Of a DNA stretch of 43,883 nt, positions 15,894-24,236 are shown one piece after another; the first letter of the stretch is position 1; every line of letters begins with the position of its first letter. This stretch comes from an uncultured Lachnospiraceae bacterium (GTDB lineage: Bacteria; Bacillota; Clostridia; Lachnospirales; Lachnospiraceae), in NCBI GenBank assembly GCA_947648875.1, contig CANSPM010000034.1, positions 1-43,883 of the forward strand, read 5' to 3'. The notes below the pieces were generated by a model, which ran no database searches, was not told where the DNA came from, and saw nothing but the letters and a program-made list of their open reading frames with translations. Made by a program: the position numbers and the translations under genes.

Positions 15894-17492
15894 TTAATCT
15901 TCGATTAACCTGCGGTCTTTTATTCTGACATATCGGTTCGCATATTCTTTTGCGTTATCGTTATGGGAAATAATAAGGATGATTCTGTCCGCAAACTTCT
16001 TCACGATTTCGTCATACACCCTGTTCGATGTCTCTGTGTCCATGGAACTTGTCACTTCATCCAGAATTAGCACGTCCGGATTTTCTACAAATATACGCGA
16101 AACCATTATCTTCTGCTTATCTCCTCCTGATAGATTGGCCCCGTCAGGCTGTATTTCCATATCTCTTATAATCCCGCGATCTATAAATTTATCCAAAAAT
16201 CTAAGTCCGGCCAGCTTCTCATCTACCTCGTGCCTGTCGCGTTCTTCGCCCATAAATATATTATCGGCTAACGATCCACATATGATAGATGGCTGCTGTG
16301 ACATATAGAATATCTTCTTTCTAACCGAACCTATAGAAAACTCTTCCATGGGCATATCATTAATAAAAATCCCATGTGATGGATAAAAACCCACCAACAG
16401 CTTTGCCAGGCTGGACTTACCCGTTCCTGTCTCGGCGCTTATGAATACCACATCTCCCCGCTTGATTTGCAGATTTACTTTATCCAGCAATGTTTTGCCG
16501 TCATATCCAATGGTGGTGTCACAAAAAGAAATCCTGTCGATTCGTTCAATCTCTCTGCCTTGATCCTCTTCGGCCGTGGTTTTTAACTCTTTCTCTATAA
16601 AATCGTAAGCGGCGTTTACGTCTTTCATATTCAGATTTATACGAACCAATTGGCTGACATAGGAAAAACATATATCCACCATCATGGCCACCACCACAAA
16701 ATCACTGGTTTTAATCCTCCCAGCCGCCATGAAAAAGCCCAGCAGGATATACATGAAGTATTGTATATTTGTAACAATCGCGTTGAGCATAGCGCTTACA
16801 TTCCCCGCAAACGCATTTACTTCCGCGTTGATCTTATGGATATCATATACGTCCTTTCTCAATAGCTTCAGGATTCCCGTATGCTCATCCTTTTGCTTGA
16901 TATAGTCTATATTCTCACAAACAGAATATATATCAGAGTATCCCCTGGCCGTGATATCCTGCATTTTAACGCATCTTTGTGACAATTCTTTATTTAGACG
17001 TCGAAATCCCAGGTTCTGTACCAGCAGCATTACTCCCATAATAACCAACATCCATATACTCACTCTGCCTATAACCCATATGCTCACAAGAACAACAATC
17101 CATATATTAACAAACATTGGCAGAGTCTTCAGGATCAGATCCGAATAATGATTTACAGCATTATCTATCTTGTTAATGTAATAAGTCGCGCCGTTTTTAT
17201 TTAGCATTCCGTAATTCATCTTAAAAAGATGTCCAAATAATTCCAGATGCAGCTTTGTTTTAAATGCCAATATGTTTTTCTTTTCTGCCTTGACAATCAG
17301 AATATTCATAATTAAGTTCAGGCCTATCAAAAGTATCGCGACGATCAGGCTGGTCATATTGATTCCGTTTTCCGAGAGATAAGAAAATGAGATCGGTATG
17401 ACCAGTGCGGAAAATGCCCTGAGCAATGTCAATATAGACACAACGACAATCGCGCCCATATTCTCTTTTATGATGTCTCTAAATTTCAACAT
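15894..17492 (-). CDS. ABC exporter (fused permease and ATPase) of the RiPP cluster
   Basis: A 532-aa half-transporter: six membrane helices (about residues 15-290), then an ATPase domain with Walker A ETGTGKSS (K359), signature NLSGGDKQK, Walker B DVLILDEVTSSMD and switch His in LIISHN. As a homodimer it would export a peptide through the membrane. Unlike PCAT-type RiPP exporters it has no N-terminal C39 protease domain, so leader removal must be done by another enzyme; the adjacent S41 protease is the natural candidate. ATG 17492 follows GGGAGG (10 bases) and overlaps the S41 gene by 14 bases, showing translational coupling. A longer frame to 17519 has no better site. It is the last gene before the terminator. 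Confidence 0.92.
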   Translation of the reverse strand: MLKFRDIIKENMGAIVVVSILTLLRAFSALVIPISFSYLSENGINMTSLIVAILLIGLNLIMNILIVKAEKKNILAFKTKLHLELFGHLFKMNYGMLNKNGATYYINKIDNAVNHYSDLILKTLPMFVNIWIVVLVSIWVIGRVSIWMLVIMGVMLLVQNLGFRRLNKELSQRCVKMQDITARGYSDIYSVCENIDYIKQKDEHTGILKLLRKDVYDIHKINAEVNAFAGNVSAMLNAIVTNIQYFMYILLGFFMAAGRIKTSDFVVVAMMVDICFSYVSQLVRINLNMKDVNAAYDFIEKELKTTAEEDQGREIERIDRISFCDTTIGYDGKTLLDKVNLQIKRGDVVFISAETGTGKSSLAKLLVGFYPSHGIFINDMPMEEFSIGSVRKKIFYMSQQPSIICGSLADNIFMGEERDRHEVDEKLAGLRFLDKFIDRGIIRDMEIQPDGANLSGGDKQKIMVSRIFVENPDVLILDEVTSSMDTETSNRVYDEIVKKFADRIILIISHNDNAKEYANRYVRIKDRRLIED

Positions 17493-18465
17493 ATTTTTGT
17501 TCCTCCCAAATCCTGTCACACAGTTTCATAATATTCCTCTGCTCCAGGATTTCCATATCTAGCATGCAGATATCCGGCACAATGCCCCCGGTCTCAGTTT
17601 TCATGCCCGCAATTCTGTATTTATATTGTGGAAGACTAAAGGAGAAACCATCCATCTGTATGTTTTTACATATAACATTTTTTCCATATGTCTCTGTCCC
17701 TATTAAGACCGCTCCAAAGTAATGTTTACAAAGGCGGATAAATATCTCTGCCGAACTTGCGGTACAACTGTTCATAAGAATGGCAACTCTGGGGCGCTTC
17801 GCGCTTTTTTCTCCCGTCACCACAAAATTGATTATCTTCTCTGTGGGGTATGCCATTCCCTTAAGTTGATACGGTTTGAATATTTTTATAAATGCTTTTC
17901 TCATATCTGACAGTTTCCCTCCCTTATTGTTTCTAAGGTCCAAAATCACCCCGTCCCCGCAGTCCTGCCAGACACTGGAACCACCGCGCGCTTCCCTGTG
18001 AAAGTCATAGACCTTTATGTACGCCATGCTTCTGTCCCTTGCGCATTGCTCTAATTCTTCATCCTGCGCATTGTTCAAGTCAAGCCTTATGTCCTTCTTA
18101 AACATTTGCACTTCGACATTATTGATTCTTACAATATTCAGAGATACATTCTGCCTTAATTGTTTTCCGTTTATCTCCTCAGGCACAAATAACTGCGGTT
18201 TCAGAACCAGGTCATCTCTCCTGATGTCAGAAAGCCTTGGATCTAATACCCTCCTGACCTTATAAATATGAGGATACACCTCTACAGCCTCGATATTTAA
18301 CAGATGCAGTACCGAAACATGCGGTTCTTTACACAGCAGCCCGTTGATGTCCAAATTATGAATCAACATCTTTGCCATCCGCTGGTCAAACTCTTTCTCC
18401 AAATCCTTTTTCAAGGAAGTGTCTTGCAGCGCCTCCAATACCCCTTCAACACAAGCCAGTTTCAT
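17479..18465 (-). CDS. S41-family serine protease of the RiPP cluster
   Basis: A 328-aa protein of the C-terminal processing peptidase (S41/Ctp) family. The core begins at DGVILDLRNNKGGKLSDMR, the catalytic serine is S237 in NSCTASSAEIF and the lysine base K262 in TETYGKN, 25 residues later, exactly the Ser-Lys spacing of E. coli Tsp. I see no signal peptide and no clear PDZ domain, so it is cytoplasmic; the N-terminal 150 residues are helical and beta mixed and unassigned. It overlaps the radical SAM gene by 20 bases. S41 proteases are known next to Cys-rich radical SAM peptide systems; cleavage of the precursor leader is the probable role (inference). Confidence 0.87.
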   Translation of the reverse strand: MKLACVEGVLEALQDTSLKKDLEKEFDQRMAKMLIHNLDINGLLCKEPHVSVLHLLNIEAVEVYPHIYKVRRVLDPRLSDIRRDDLVLKPQLFVPEEINGKQLRQNVSLNIVRINNVEVQMFKKDIRLDLNNAQDEELEQCARDRSMAYIKVYDFHREARGGSSVWQDCGDGVILDLRNNKGGKLSDMRKAFIKIFKPYQLKGMAYPTEKIINFVVTGEKSAKRPRVAILMNSCTASSAEIFIRLCKHYFGAVLIGTETYGKNVICKNIQMDGFSFSLPQYKYRIAGMKTETGGIVPDICMLDMEILEQRNIMKLCDRIWEEQKYVEI

Positions 18466-19726
18466 GTTCTTCTACCTTATGACTCCTTCCCGCAAACAGC
18501 CTCCTTATGTTCTCGGCACATTGATCCTTATAGTGTTCACACATAAAACTGTTTATCCTGTCCACATCCGAGTATATATTATATGTAATTGCCTTACAGC
18601 CTCCTCCACAAATATACTTATATACGCACTCCATACATTTCGGAATATCCAATATGCCCTTGGAAATCTTGTGTCTGAATGCTGCCTGTAGCATCTTATC
18701 CTGCCAATCCTCTGATAATATTGAACCTATTTTGAACTCCTCTTTTAACAGACTCTGGCAAGGATACAGATCGCCGTTGGAGTCAATCGCTATCGTATCT
18801 GCACCCGCGCCGCATAAAACCATATCCTGTAGACGATATTCTACCGTCCCCGAGTCTAGAAACGGAATGAAATCGGTAAGTTCATCCTTTGAATTAGGCA
18901 GACATACGTTAATAATATGAGGGATTCCCAGCCTGTCCTCCAAAAATTCAGTCATCTCCTGTATACCCGCTCTACTATTCCTTGTCAGAACAGAACGGAT
19001 ATTCACTTTTTGCTTTAATATCGACGGCAGTTGTTCAATATTCTTCAGAACCTGATATTTTGACGAATTCTTTCTGCTTAAATCATTCTGTTCCACGTCT
19101 AACGAATCCAGACTCACAATAATTTTGTCTACACTATCCAGCACCTTATATCTCTCTTCTGTCAGTAACGTCCCATTTGTCAGTAATATCTTCTTTCCGT
19201 TTATACAGGATATAATGTCCAACAAGTCTTTATTGAGCAACGGTTCCCCACCTGTAATATTATATACTCTAACCCCAACTGCCTCCAACTTATAGATTAC
19301 TTTAACCCACTCCTGTGCTGAAAGTTCTCGCCCCTCGCGGTTTAGATTATGCCTGTTATAACAATATTCACAATTCAGATTACATTTCTGCGTAATATGA
19401 AGATAGGCCTTGGTCAGCACACGTTCCCTGACAAGTCTTTTATAAAACGGAAGGAAATTGTTTTTCTCAAGTTCCTCATGAGACCTAAAGAGAATTTTTT
19501 TATCGCATAGAAAGGTGACAAACTTAACAAACCTAGTGTTCTCCAGCTTATTATTCTCAATAAAACAATTGTTATATTGGCTTCCCGCTGGCTGGTCCAA
19601 TATACATTTCAGATAATACAAATTCAAATAATTTAGTTTTATTGCCCTGTTTATATTTCCAAAATATACAATATGGCTTGACCCACATTCAACAATTACA
19701 TAATCTCTATCGTAAAATAGAATCAT
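18446..19726 (-). CDS. Radical SAM/SPASM maturase for the Cys-rich peptide
   Basis: A 426-aa enzyme. Residues 1-105 form a PqqD/RRE-like peptide-recognition region (VYFGNINRAIKLNYLNLYYL). The radical SAM core has CNLNCEYC (C115, C119, C122) and NITGGEPLLN. The C-terminal SPASM domain has DLYPCQSLL, CMECVYKYICGGGC and a final FMCEHYKDQC, enough cysteines for two auxiliary clusters. Such enzymes crosslink Cys or other residues of a peptide, for example as thioethers. It resembles maturases of Cys-rich peptides of the Clo7bot/CcpM group as I remember them. ATG 19726 has GGAG 5 bases upstream. The precursor gene is 70 bases upstream, with a hairpin between them. Confidence 0.93.
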   Translation of the reverse strand: MILFYDRDYVIVECGSSHIVYFGNINRAIKLNYLNLYYLKCILDQPAGSQYNNCFIENNKLENTRFVKFVTFLCDKKILFRSHEELEKNNFLPFYKRLVRERVLTKAYLHITQKCNLNCEYCYNRHNLNREGRELSAQEWVKVIYKLEAVGVRVYNITGGEPLLNKDLLDIISCINGKKILLTNGTLLTEERYKVLDSVDKIIVSLDSLDVEQNDLSRKNSSKYQVLKNIEQLPSILKQKVNIRSVLTRNSRAGIQEMTEFLEDRLGIPHIINVCLPNSKDELTDFIPFLDSGTVEYRLQDMVLCGAGADTIAIDSNGDLYPCQSLLKEEFKIGSILSEDWQDKMLQAAFRHKISKGILDIPKCMECVYKYICGGGCKAITYNIYSDVDRINSFMCEHYKDQCAENIRRLFAGRSHKVEEHETGLC

Positions 19727-19754
19727 TTATTCTCCATTCCCTTTAAGACAAGTT

Positions 19755-19779
19755 TTGGCACCTGATCCTCAGGTGCCAA
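19755..19779 (-). terminator. Intercistronic hairpin between RiPP precursor and maturase
   Basis: A perfect 11-bp stem TTGGCACCTGA/TCAGGTGCCAA with a 3-base loop. No U-tract follows, so it probably stabilises the precursor mRNA or only partly terminates, giving more precursor than enzyme. A smaller palindrome ATGACAAATGTCAT lies just before it. Confidence 0.7.
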
Positions 19780-19796
19780 CCCCCTCATGACATTTG

Positions 19797-19952
19797 TCAT
19801 GCTCCTTGTCCACAACCGCTGCCTTTTCCACACCCACAACCACAGCTGTTGACAACCATTGCCTCCAAATCCTCAAAACCGACAACCTCTCCAAAAATAT
19901 CCACTCCCTCTTCCTCTTGTGAGAAATCGTCAAGCGCTACATAGTCACGCAT
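19797..19952 (-). CDS. RiPP precursor peptide, Cys/Gly-rich core
   Basis: A 51-aa ORF with an excellent Shine-Dalgarno (GAGGAGGTGACGAT before ATG). The leader is acidic (MRDYVALDDFSQEEEGVDIF, then GEVVGFEDLEAMVVNS) and the C-terminus is the core CGCGCGKGSGCGQGA with four cysteines in C-G-C-G-C and S-G-C patterns. Leader plus Cys/Gly core, placed directly before a radical SAM/SPASM enzyme, an S41 protease and an ABC exporter, identifies it as the substrate of that system. The FEDLE segment is a good candidate for the RRE-binding site. Likely modifications are thioether links from Cys, but this is inference. The family resembles the Cys-rich Clo7bot-type peptides from memory. A strong promoter lies 46 bases upstream. 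Confidence 0.9.
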   Translation of the reverse strand: MRDYVALDDFSQEEEGVDIFGEVVGFEDLEAMVVNSCGCGCGKGSGCGQGA

Positions 19953-19997
19953 ATCGTCACCTCCTCGCGCAAAATATTTTAACGCTATCTCTTTTTT

Positions 19998-20026
19998 ACT
20001 TTATCATTTTTTTCTGTTTTTGTCAA
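19998..20026 (-). promoter_or_regulatory. Strong promoter of the RiPP operon
   Basis: Minus strand TTGACA (20021-20026), 17-bp spacer, TAAAGT (19998-20003), about 45 bases before the precursor ATG. The surrounding bases are very AT-rich. Confidence 0.85.
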
Positions 20027-20090
20027 TTCTTATTTATTATATTATCTCTTTCAAATTCCATATACATGGGAATAGATTTGCTTTATAAAT

Positions 20091-22484
20091 TCATTCCTGC
20101 GGCTCTCCATAGAGCACGCCTCTGGACCCGGTAGCTATAAAAAATCTTCCAAACACTCTCTTATCCCCGTCCATACTGTTGATCTCGCCGTACATCTGCT
20201 TCTCTGTGTTCAGACGTTCGTATGTCCGCCCCTCGTTGCGCGTCTGATAGAAACCATACTCCCCGTCAACGACGCCGCATAGATAAATGGCTTTAGGTTC
20301 CTGCACATAGGTGCCGCCGGGACGCCCCAGTCCCAGGCCCAACCGCATACAGCTGTCCCCCTCCTCGCTGAGGCGAATGCATATGAGATCGTCCGTAGCC
20401 ACATCATACACCATCTTCCACATACCCTCCCGGCCCATGGCGATGTAAAACACGCCGCTCTCTCCGGCAGCTCCCCGGATTTCCGTGCGATTGGCCGTAT
20501 CAATCATTCCGAAATCGCAGGATGGGAAGTGAGCAAAAACCTGTCCTCCCGTCGTCCGAACCTCGTTCGGCACCTTTTCCACGAAGACTGCGCCCCCGTC
20601 CCGGCTGATATAGATCTGGCCGCTTTCCCCGAATCCGTAAAAGAGCGACGGACTCACCCTGTCGGAAAAAACTTTCATGCAGGTGCCTGCAAACTGTCCT
20701 CTCCGGCGCCGGGATGCCTGCCGCACCGGCACGGGACTTCCGTCTGTCCCCAGTACCTTCACGGCTGCAAAGCTCCTGCCCCCATCCCGGCTGGAGATCA
20801 CCAGATCCATGGGTAGCCAGATTCCCTCCGCTATGGACCATACAATATTCCTACCATCCGGGGACATGGCCACCCAGCCCGGATTCACGTTGGGCCGCTC
20901 AATCTCTCTCATGGCGGCGTCTATCTTTTCCCCCTGCCCCCAGGGCATGGGAATACGCTGAAACGTCTGAAAGCCGTCTTCTGTTCGAACCAGTCCCCCC
21001 TTGGTCAGCCCCCGCCAGTTGCCCCGGGCTGTGATGATGGCCAGATTGCTGTCCCTGTCTGACAGGTCCGCGTTGATGCAGGTAATATACCGATTCCCCT
21101 CTGCGTCATCAAAAGAGTTGCGGCAGGGTCTGGTCAGGTCCCGGAAGGCAAATCCTCCCAGATCCCCCACGATATCCACCAGCTGCACCTCTCCACCCAC
21201 AGGCCCGTACACATTCAGATGCACGGTCTCCTCGATGCCGTCACAGTGATCATGATACCGGGGGTGCTCACTGAGCAGGGCATCCGTGGTAAACACACCC
21301 GTCCCGGAGTTAAACCACAGTTCGTTGGGATCAAAGGGGTTGATCTTCACGTCGCTCTCCCAGTGCAGCAGACTGCGGTTTGCGTTATACCGGGGCATCA
21401 TGTAGGAAGTATTAAAATACAGGTCTCCCACAGTAAGGCCATCCAGACTCACTTGCCAGGTCTCCCCGTAATCCTTGGAGACATAGAGACATTCCGCATC
21501 CCGTTTTTCCTTGCACAAAGTGGCGCAGGCCACCAGACCCGGCCTGCTCTTACAGGTGCTGATGCCCCCGAAGCCGTAGTCCAGATATCCGTTTGTCCGC
21601 AGGCCCTTTTCATCCGGCGTGATATCCGTATAACCGCTGATCCGGCCCTCCGAGAAGTCATAGCGCAGCACCCTGCCGCCGACAGTGTCCCCGGTGTCAC
21701 AGCTGTACCCCAGATCCACAATATAATTCCAACGTCCCGTAGCACACATGGTCACAAAGAGATGGCTTCCGTCAAAGGCATAGCGCTGGGCTACCAGGCC
21801 ATTCATCTTACTGCCCTCTATGACAGGACTTTCCGGCTCCGCAAGAGGCGCGAAACTCCCGCCCCCGTCATAGGACACATACAGACTGTGTCCCCGGCGC
21901 GTGTCATCCACCCGGCTGGTGTACCCCGCCGTGCCCGCCACCAGTGTCCGGCTGTCCCCCGACACCCAGATAAAAGTCATATAGTCCTCCGGCACCGGCA
22001 GCTTCTCCCAGGTCTCACCCCGGTCCCGGGTGCGCAGCAGACCTCCCTTGGAACTGGCAAAATACAGGGTGTCGCTGTCCACAGGGTCCACCACCAGGCG
22101 CTGCCCCGTCCCTCTGCCGCTGAGATTGCCATGCACCATAACGGGAATCCGCATATAGCGAAAGGTTTCCCCATAATCCTCGGATATGGACAGCTTGCCC
22201 GTTTCCTTACTCGCCGTGCCGCTGGCAATATACAGACGCCCCGGTTCATGGTCATCCAGGGCGATGGCCGCCGGATAGCACTCATCCAGATCTTCCATAG
22301 TCACGTGGTCAATGAGGCTCTTCCACCTCTTTTGCTCCGGCTCATAACGATAAACGCCCCCTATATCCGTTCTGGCGTACAATATGCCCGGTGTCTGCTG
22401 ATGAAACAACAGTCCCGTCACATAGCCGCCTCCCGGAATGGGAGCGTTGCGATATTCATAGGACAGCTTTTTCGTAATCTTCAT
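20091..22484 (-). CDS. GH74-type xyloglucan hydrolase (two-propeller BNR protein)
   Basis: A 797-aa protein with the GH74 N-terminal signature PGGGYVTGLLFHQQTPGILY followed by ARTDIGGVYRYE, and repeated sialidase/BNR boxes (SEDYGETFRY, TRDRGETWEKL, SYDGGGSF, SKDYGETWQV, SRDGGRSF, SRDGGAVF), which build two seven-bladed propellers. Family members cut xyloglucan, either internally or from the reducing end. There is no signal peptide, unlike most GH74 enzymes, so it should act in the cytoplasm on imported oligosaccharides. I did not identify the catalytic aspartates with certainty. The gene is GC-rich, in contrast to the RiPP genes that follow it. GH31 beyond the RiPP cluster would complement it. 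The 141 bases upstream hold no clear promoter. Confidence 0.8.
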   Translation of the reverse strand: MKITKKLSYEYRNAPIPGGGYVTGLLFHQQTPGILYARTDIGGVYRYEPEQKRWKSLIDHVTMEDLDECYPAAIALDDHEPGRLYIASGTASKETGKLSISEDYGETFRYMRIPVMVHGNLSGRGTGQRLVVDPVDSDTLYFASSKGGLLRTRDRGETWEKLPVPEDYMTFIWVSGDSRTLVAGTAGYTSRVDDTRRGHSLYVSYDGGGSFAPLAEPESPVIEGSKMNGLVAQRYAFDGSHLFVTMCATGRWNYIVDLGYSCDTGDTVGGRVLRYDFSEGRISGYTDITPDEKGLRTNGYLDYGFGGISTCKSRPGLVACATLCKEKRDAECLYVSKDYGETWQVSLDGLTVGDLYFNTSYMMPRYNANRSLLHWESDVKINPFDPNELWFNSGTGVFTTDALLSEHPRYHDHCDGIEETVHLNVYGPVGGEVQLVDIVGDLGGFAFRDLTRPCRNSFDDAEGNRYITCINADLSDRDSNLAIITARGNWRGLTKGGLVRTEDGFQTFQRIPMPWGQGEKIDAAMREIERPNVNPGWVAMSPDGRNIVWSIAEGIWLPMDLVISSRDGGRSFAAVKVLGTDGSPVPVRQASRRRRGQFAGTCMKVFSDRVSPSLFYGFGESGQIYISRDGGAVFVEKVPNEVRTTGGQVFAHFPSCDFGMIDTANRTEIRGAAGESGVFYIAMGREGMWKMVYDVATDDLICIRLSEEGDSCMRLGLGLGRPGGTYVQEPKAIYLCGVVDGEYGFYQTRNEGRTYERLNTEKQMYGEINSMDGDKRVFGRFFIATGSRGVLYGEPQE

Positions 22485-22625
22485 ATGGGAATCCTGCCTT
22501 TCCGTCCGCCATTCTCAGATGACGGACCATCACGATCTCGTTAGATTCATTCTCCCATACATGACCGGAAAAAGCCATATATTTTTTGTTTTTTCTCTGT
22601 TCAGCACTCCCGCCGCATCCGCCCT

Positions 22626-23831
22626 TCAGCGAATTTCAAAGTCACTGTCCATATTGAAGAGCAGGGCCGAGAGTTTTCCGTTATCCATGGCTTTTTCCCC
22701 GCCCTTCTCTCTCGCCTGGCAGACTACATTATAGATGGCGCTGGTGCCCACATATTCCCGGTAGATCTCATTGGTGGCCTCCCCGAAAGCCCCCTCTTCA
22801 AACAGGGAAAAAATCGCGTTGTGCAGCGGCCAGTAGTCCGACAGCTGACTCTTATAACAGGTGACAGCTTCCCGGCCCTGGGGCATGATACTCACCGTCT
22901 CCGCGTATGTAATCTTATTGAATGCGTTCTCGGCGCATATCTCCGGCAGAAACGAGTAACACTCCGCCGCCAGAATGTCGTCTCCCAGCGCCTGCTTAAG
23001 CCGCTGTGGCAGACTGTCATACTGTTCCTGATCCTCGCTGGCATGGAACATCAGCGCGGCTGTTTTCACTTTTTCTCTCAGGGATTCCCAGCCCTCCTGT
23101 CCCAGATAGGGATACGGCTGTACCGTCTCTTCCTCCTGTCGGATAAAGAAAAAAACCTTGTGGGAAGCAAAGTAGCCGCTGTCCCAATCCTTTACCATAT
23201 CAGCCACCAGACTACTGAGCACCTCACTTTTGACATCGTCCACCCGGCACTCCGCCGTAATGTTCCCGCCGGATTTGGATGCATACACTTTCACAAAACA
23301 GAGTTTCTGGTTGCCCAGCCTTTTTACGACTTCTTCTTTCAGCGCATCCCAGTAGATCCGGGGACTATCTACCTGGGGGCAGTTGCCCATTCCCACGATA
23401 TTGCTTAAGTACACTTTCCAGCGGTGCGTTTTTCCGACAAATTCCGTCTCCAGATCCTCTCCGCCCTGCCCGCTCTCCATCTGCGCAATACCGTCCATAA
23501 AGGAAAATTGAAAGGAAGAGCATGCCATTGTCAGCGCCTGCTTTGTGTCACTGCCCATGCCGGCGCTGCACTCAAACAGGCTCTTGCCCCACTGCGGCGC
23601 GGAAATATAAAAATCCACCACTGCCCCCCTCTCGTCCACCTGCTCAATCACGGGGGTAACGGTCATCTGCCAGCCAGGGCAAATGACTTGATTCCCTTCC
23701 ACACGATCCGGGGTCTGCAACCCTTCATGCAGGCTGTCCAGCACGTACCGCAGGGCATTTTCCGGATTGGTCAGATCCGGCTCGGGGGCATTTCTCTGCC
23801 CATCGCTTTTTTTACCAAAGTTCCAATTCAT
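22626..23831 (-). CDS. DUF6348-like protein of unknown function
   Basis: A 401-aa acidic, soluble protein (MNWNFGKKSDGQRNAPEPDL) with no signal peptide or membrane helix. The segment VVDFYISAPQWGKSLFECSA and the following GMGSDTKQALTMACSSF resemble the DUF6348 family in layout, from memory and not confirmed. Two halves may be present: residues 20-175 and 180-400. It has no known activity. A GGAGGTATACT site precedes ATG 23831. It is the only gene of its transcript: the nearest promoter (24182-24210) lies about 350 bases upstream, right after the LacI gene, and GH74 starts 142 bases past its stop. Confidence 0.55.
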   Translation of the reverse strand: MNWNFGKKSDGQRNAPEPDLTNPENALRYVLDSLHEGLQTPDRVEGNQVICPGWQMTVTPVIEQVDERGAVVDFYISAPQWGKSLFECSAGMGSDTKQALTMACSSFQFSFMDGIAQMESGQGGEDLETEFVGKTHRWKVYLSNIVGMGNCPQVDSPRIYWDALKEEVVKRLGNQKLCFVKVYASKSGGNITAECRVDDVKSEVLSSLVADMVKDWDSGYFASHKVFFFIRQEEETVQPYPYLGQEGWESLREKVKTAALMFHASEDQEQYDSLPQRLKQALGDDILAAECYSFLPEICAENAFNKITYAETVSIMPQGREAVTCYKSQLSDYWPLHNAIFSLFEEGAFGEATNEIYREYVGTSAIYNVVCQAREKGGEKAMDNGKLSALLFNMDSDFEIR

Positions 23832-24181
23832 AGTATACCTCCAACATTATCCTACTGCTATCGGGCCTTCCTCATTTCACTGCCAAAAGCCGCTTCCGAC
23901 AAATGCGCTCAACCGGCGACTTCACCCACTTTCAGCATCCCATCATTTACAAAGGAAAACAGAGTCATAAGGGTCCCTTCTCTCCGCTTTCAGAATTATG
24001 TTTTTCCTTCCCGTAGGGCGACATAAAAAGATACTGAAAGGACTCCCTATTCCCCTGCCTGTTATAACGGACTGAATTTAAGCAGGGATCTTGAAACAAC
24101 GGAATGGTAGAGGGTTTAGTACCACAAAAACTTCTCTTGTGGATAGAATTTCCTGCTCATAGAAAGTTTTTCTCTGAACGA
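23832..24181 (-). other. Long leader of the 401-aa gene, no clear gene
   Basis: About 350 bases between promoter and start codon. It holds a CCACAA/TTGTGG hairpin at about 24121-24145 and a short ORF of 19 codons (MTLFSFVNDGMLKVGEVAG, ending at an in-frame TGA) with a weak ribosome site. Nothing recognisable as a known riboswitch. Confidence 0.4.
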
Positions 24182-24210
24182 AGTATACCACATGCCCCCC
24201 TTAAAAGCAA
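24182..24210 (-). promoter_or_regulatory. Promoter-like sequence downstream of lacI
   Basis: Minus strand TTGCTT (24205-24210), 17-bp spacer, TATACT (24182-24187). It lies 27 bases after the LacI-family stop and would drive the 401-aa gene. Confidence 0.65.
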
Positions 24211-24236
24211 CATAATAATATAAAAACGAATATTGA

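Noticed and set aside
21219..22544. 441-aa open frame on the plus strand
   Set aside because: Antisense to the GH74 gene, which has clear BNR motifs; no independent evidence.
23900..24010. Short ORF with in-frame TGA followed by AHLSEAAFGSEMRKAR, considered as a selenoprotein
   Set aside because: No SECIS-like hairpin seen, weak start, no family match; chance is the simpler explanation.
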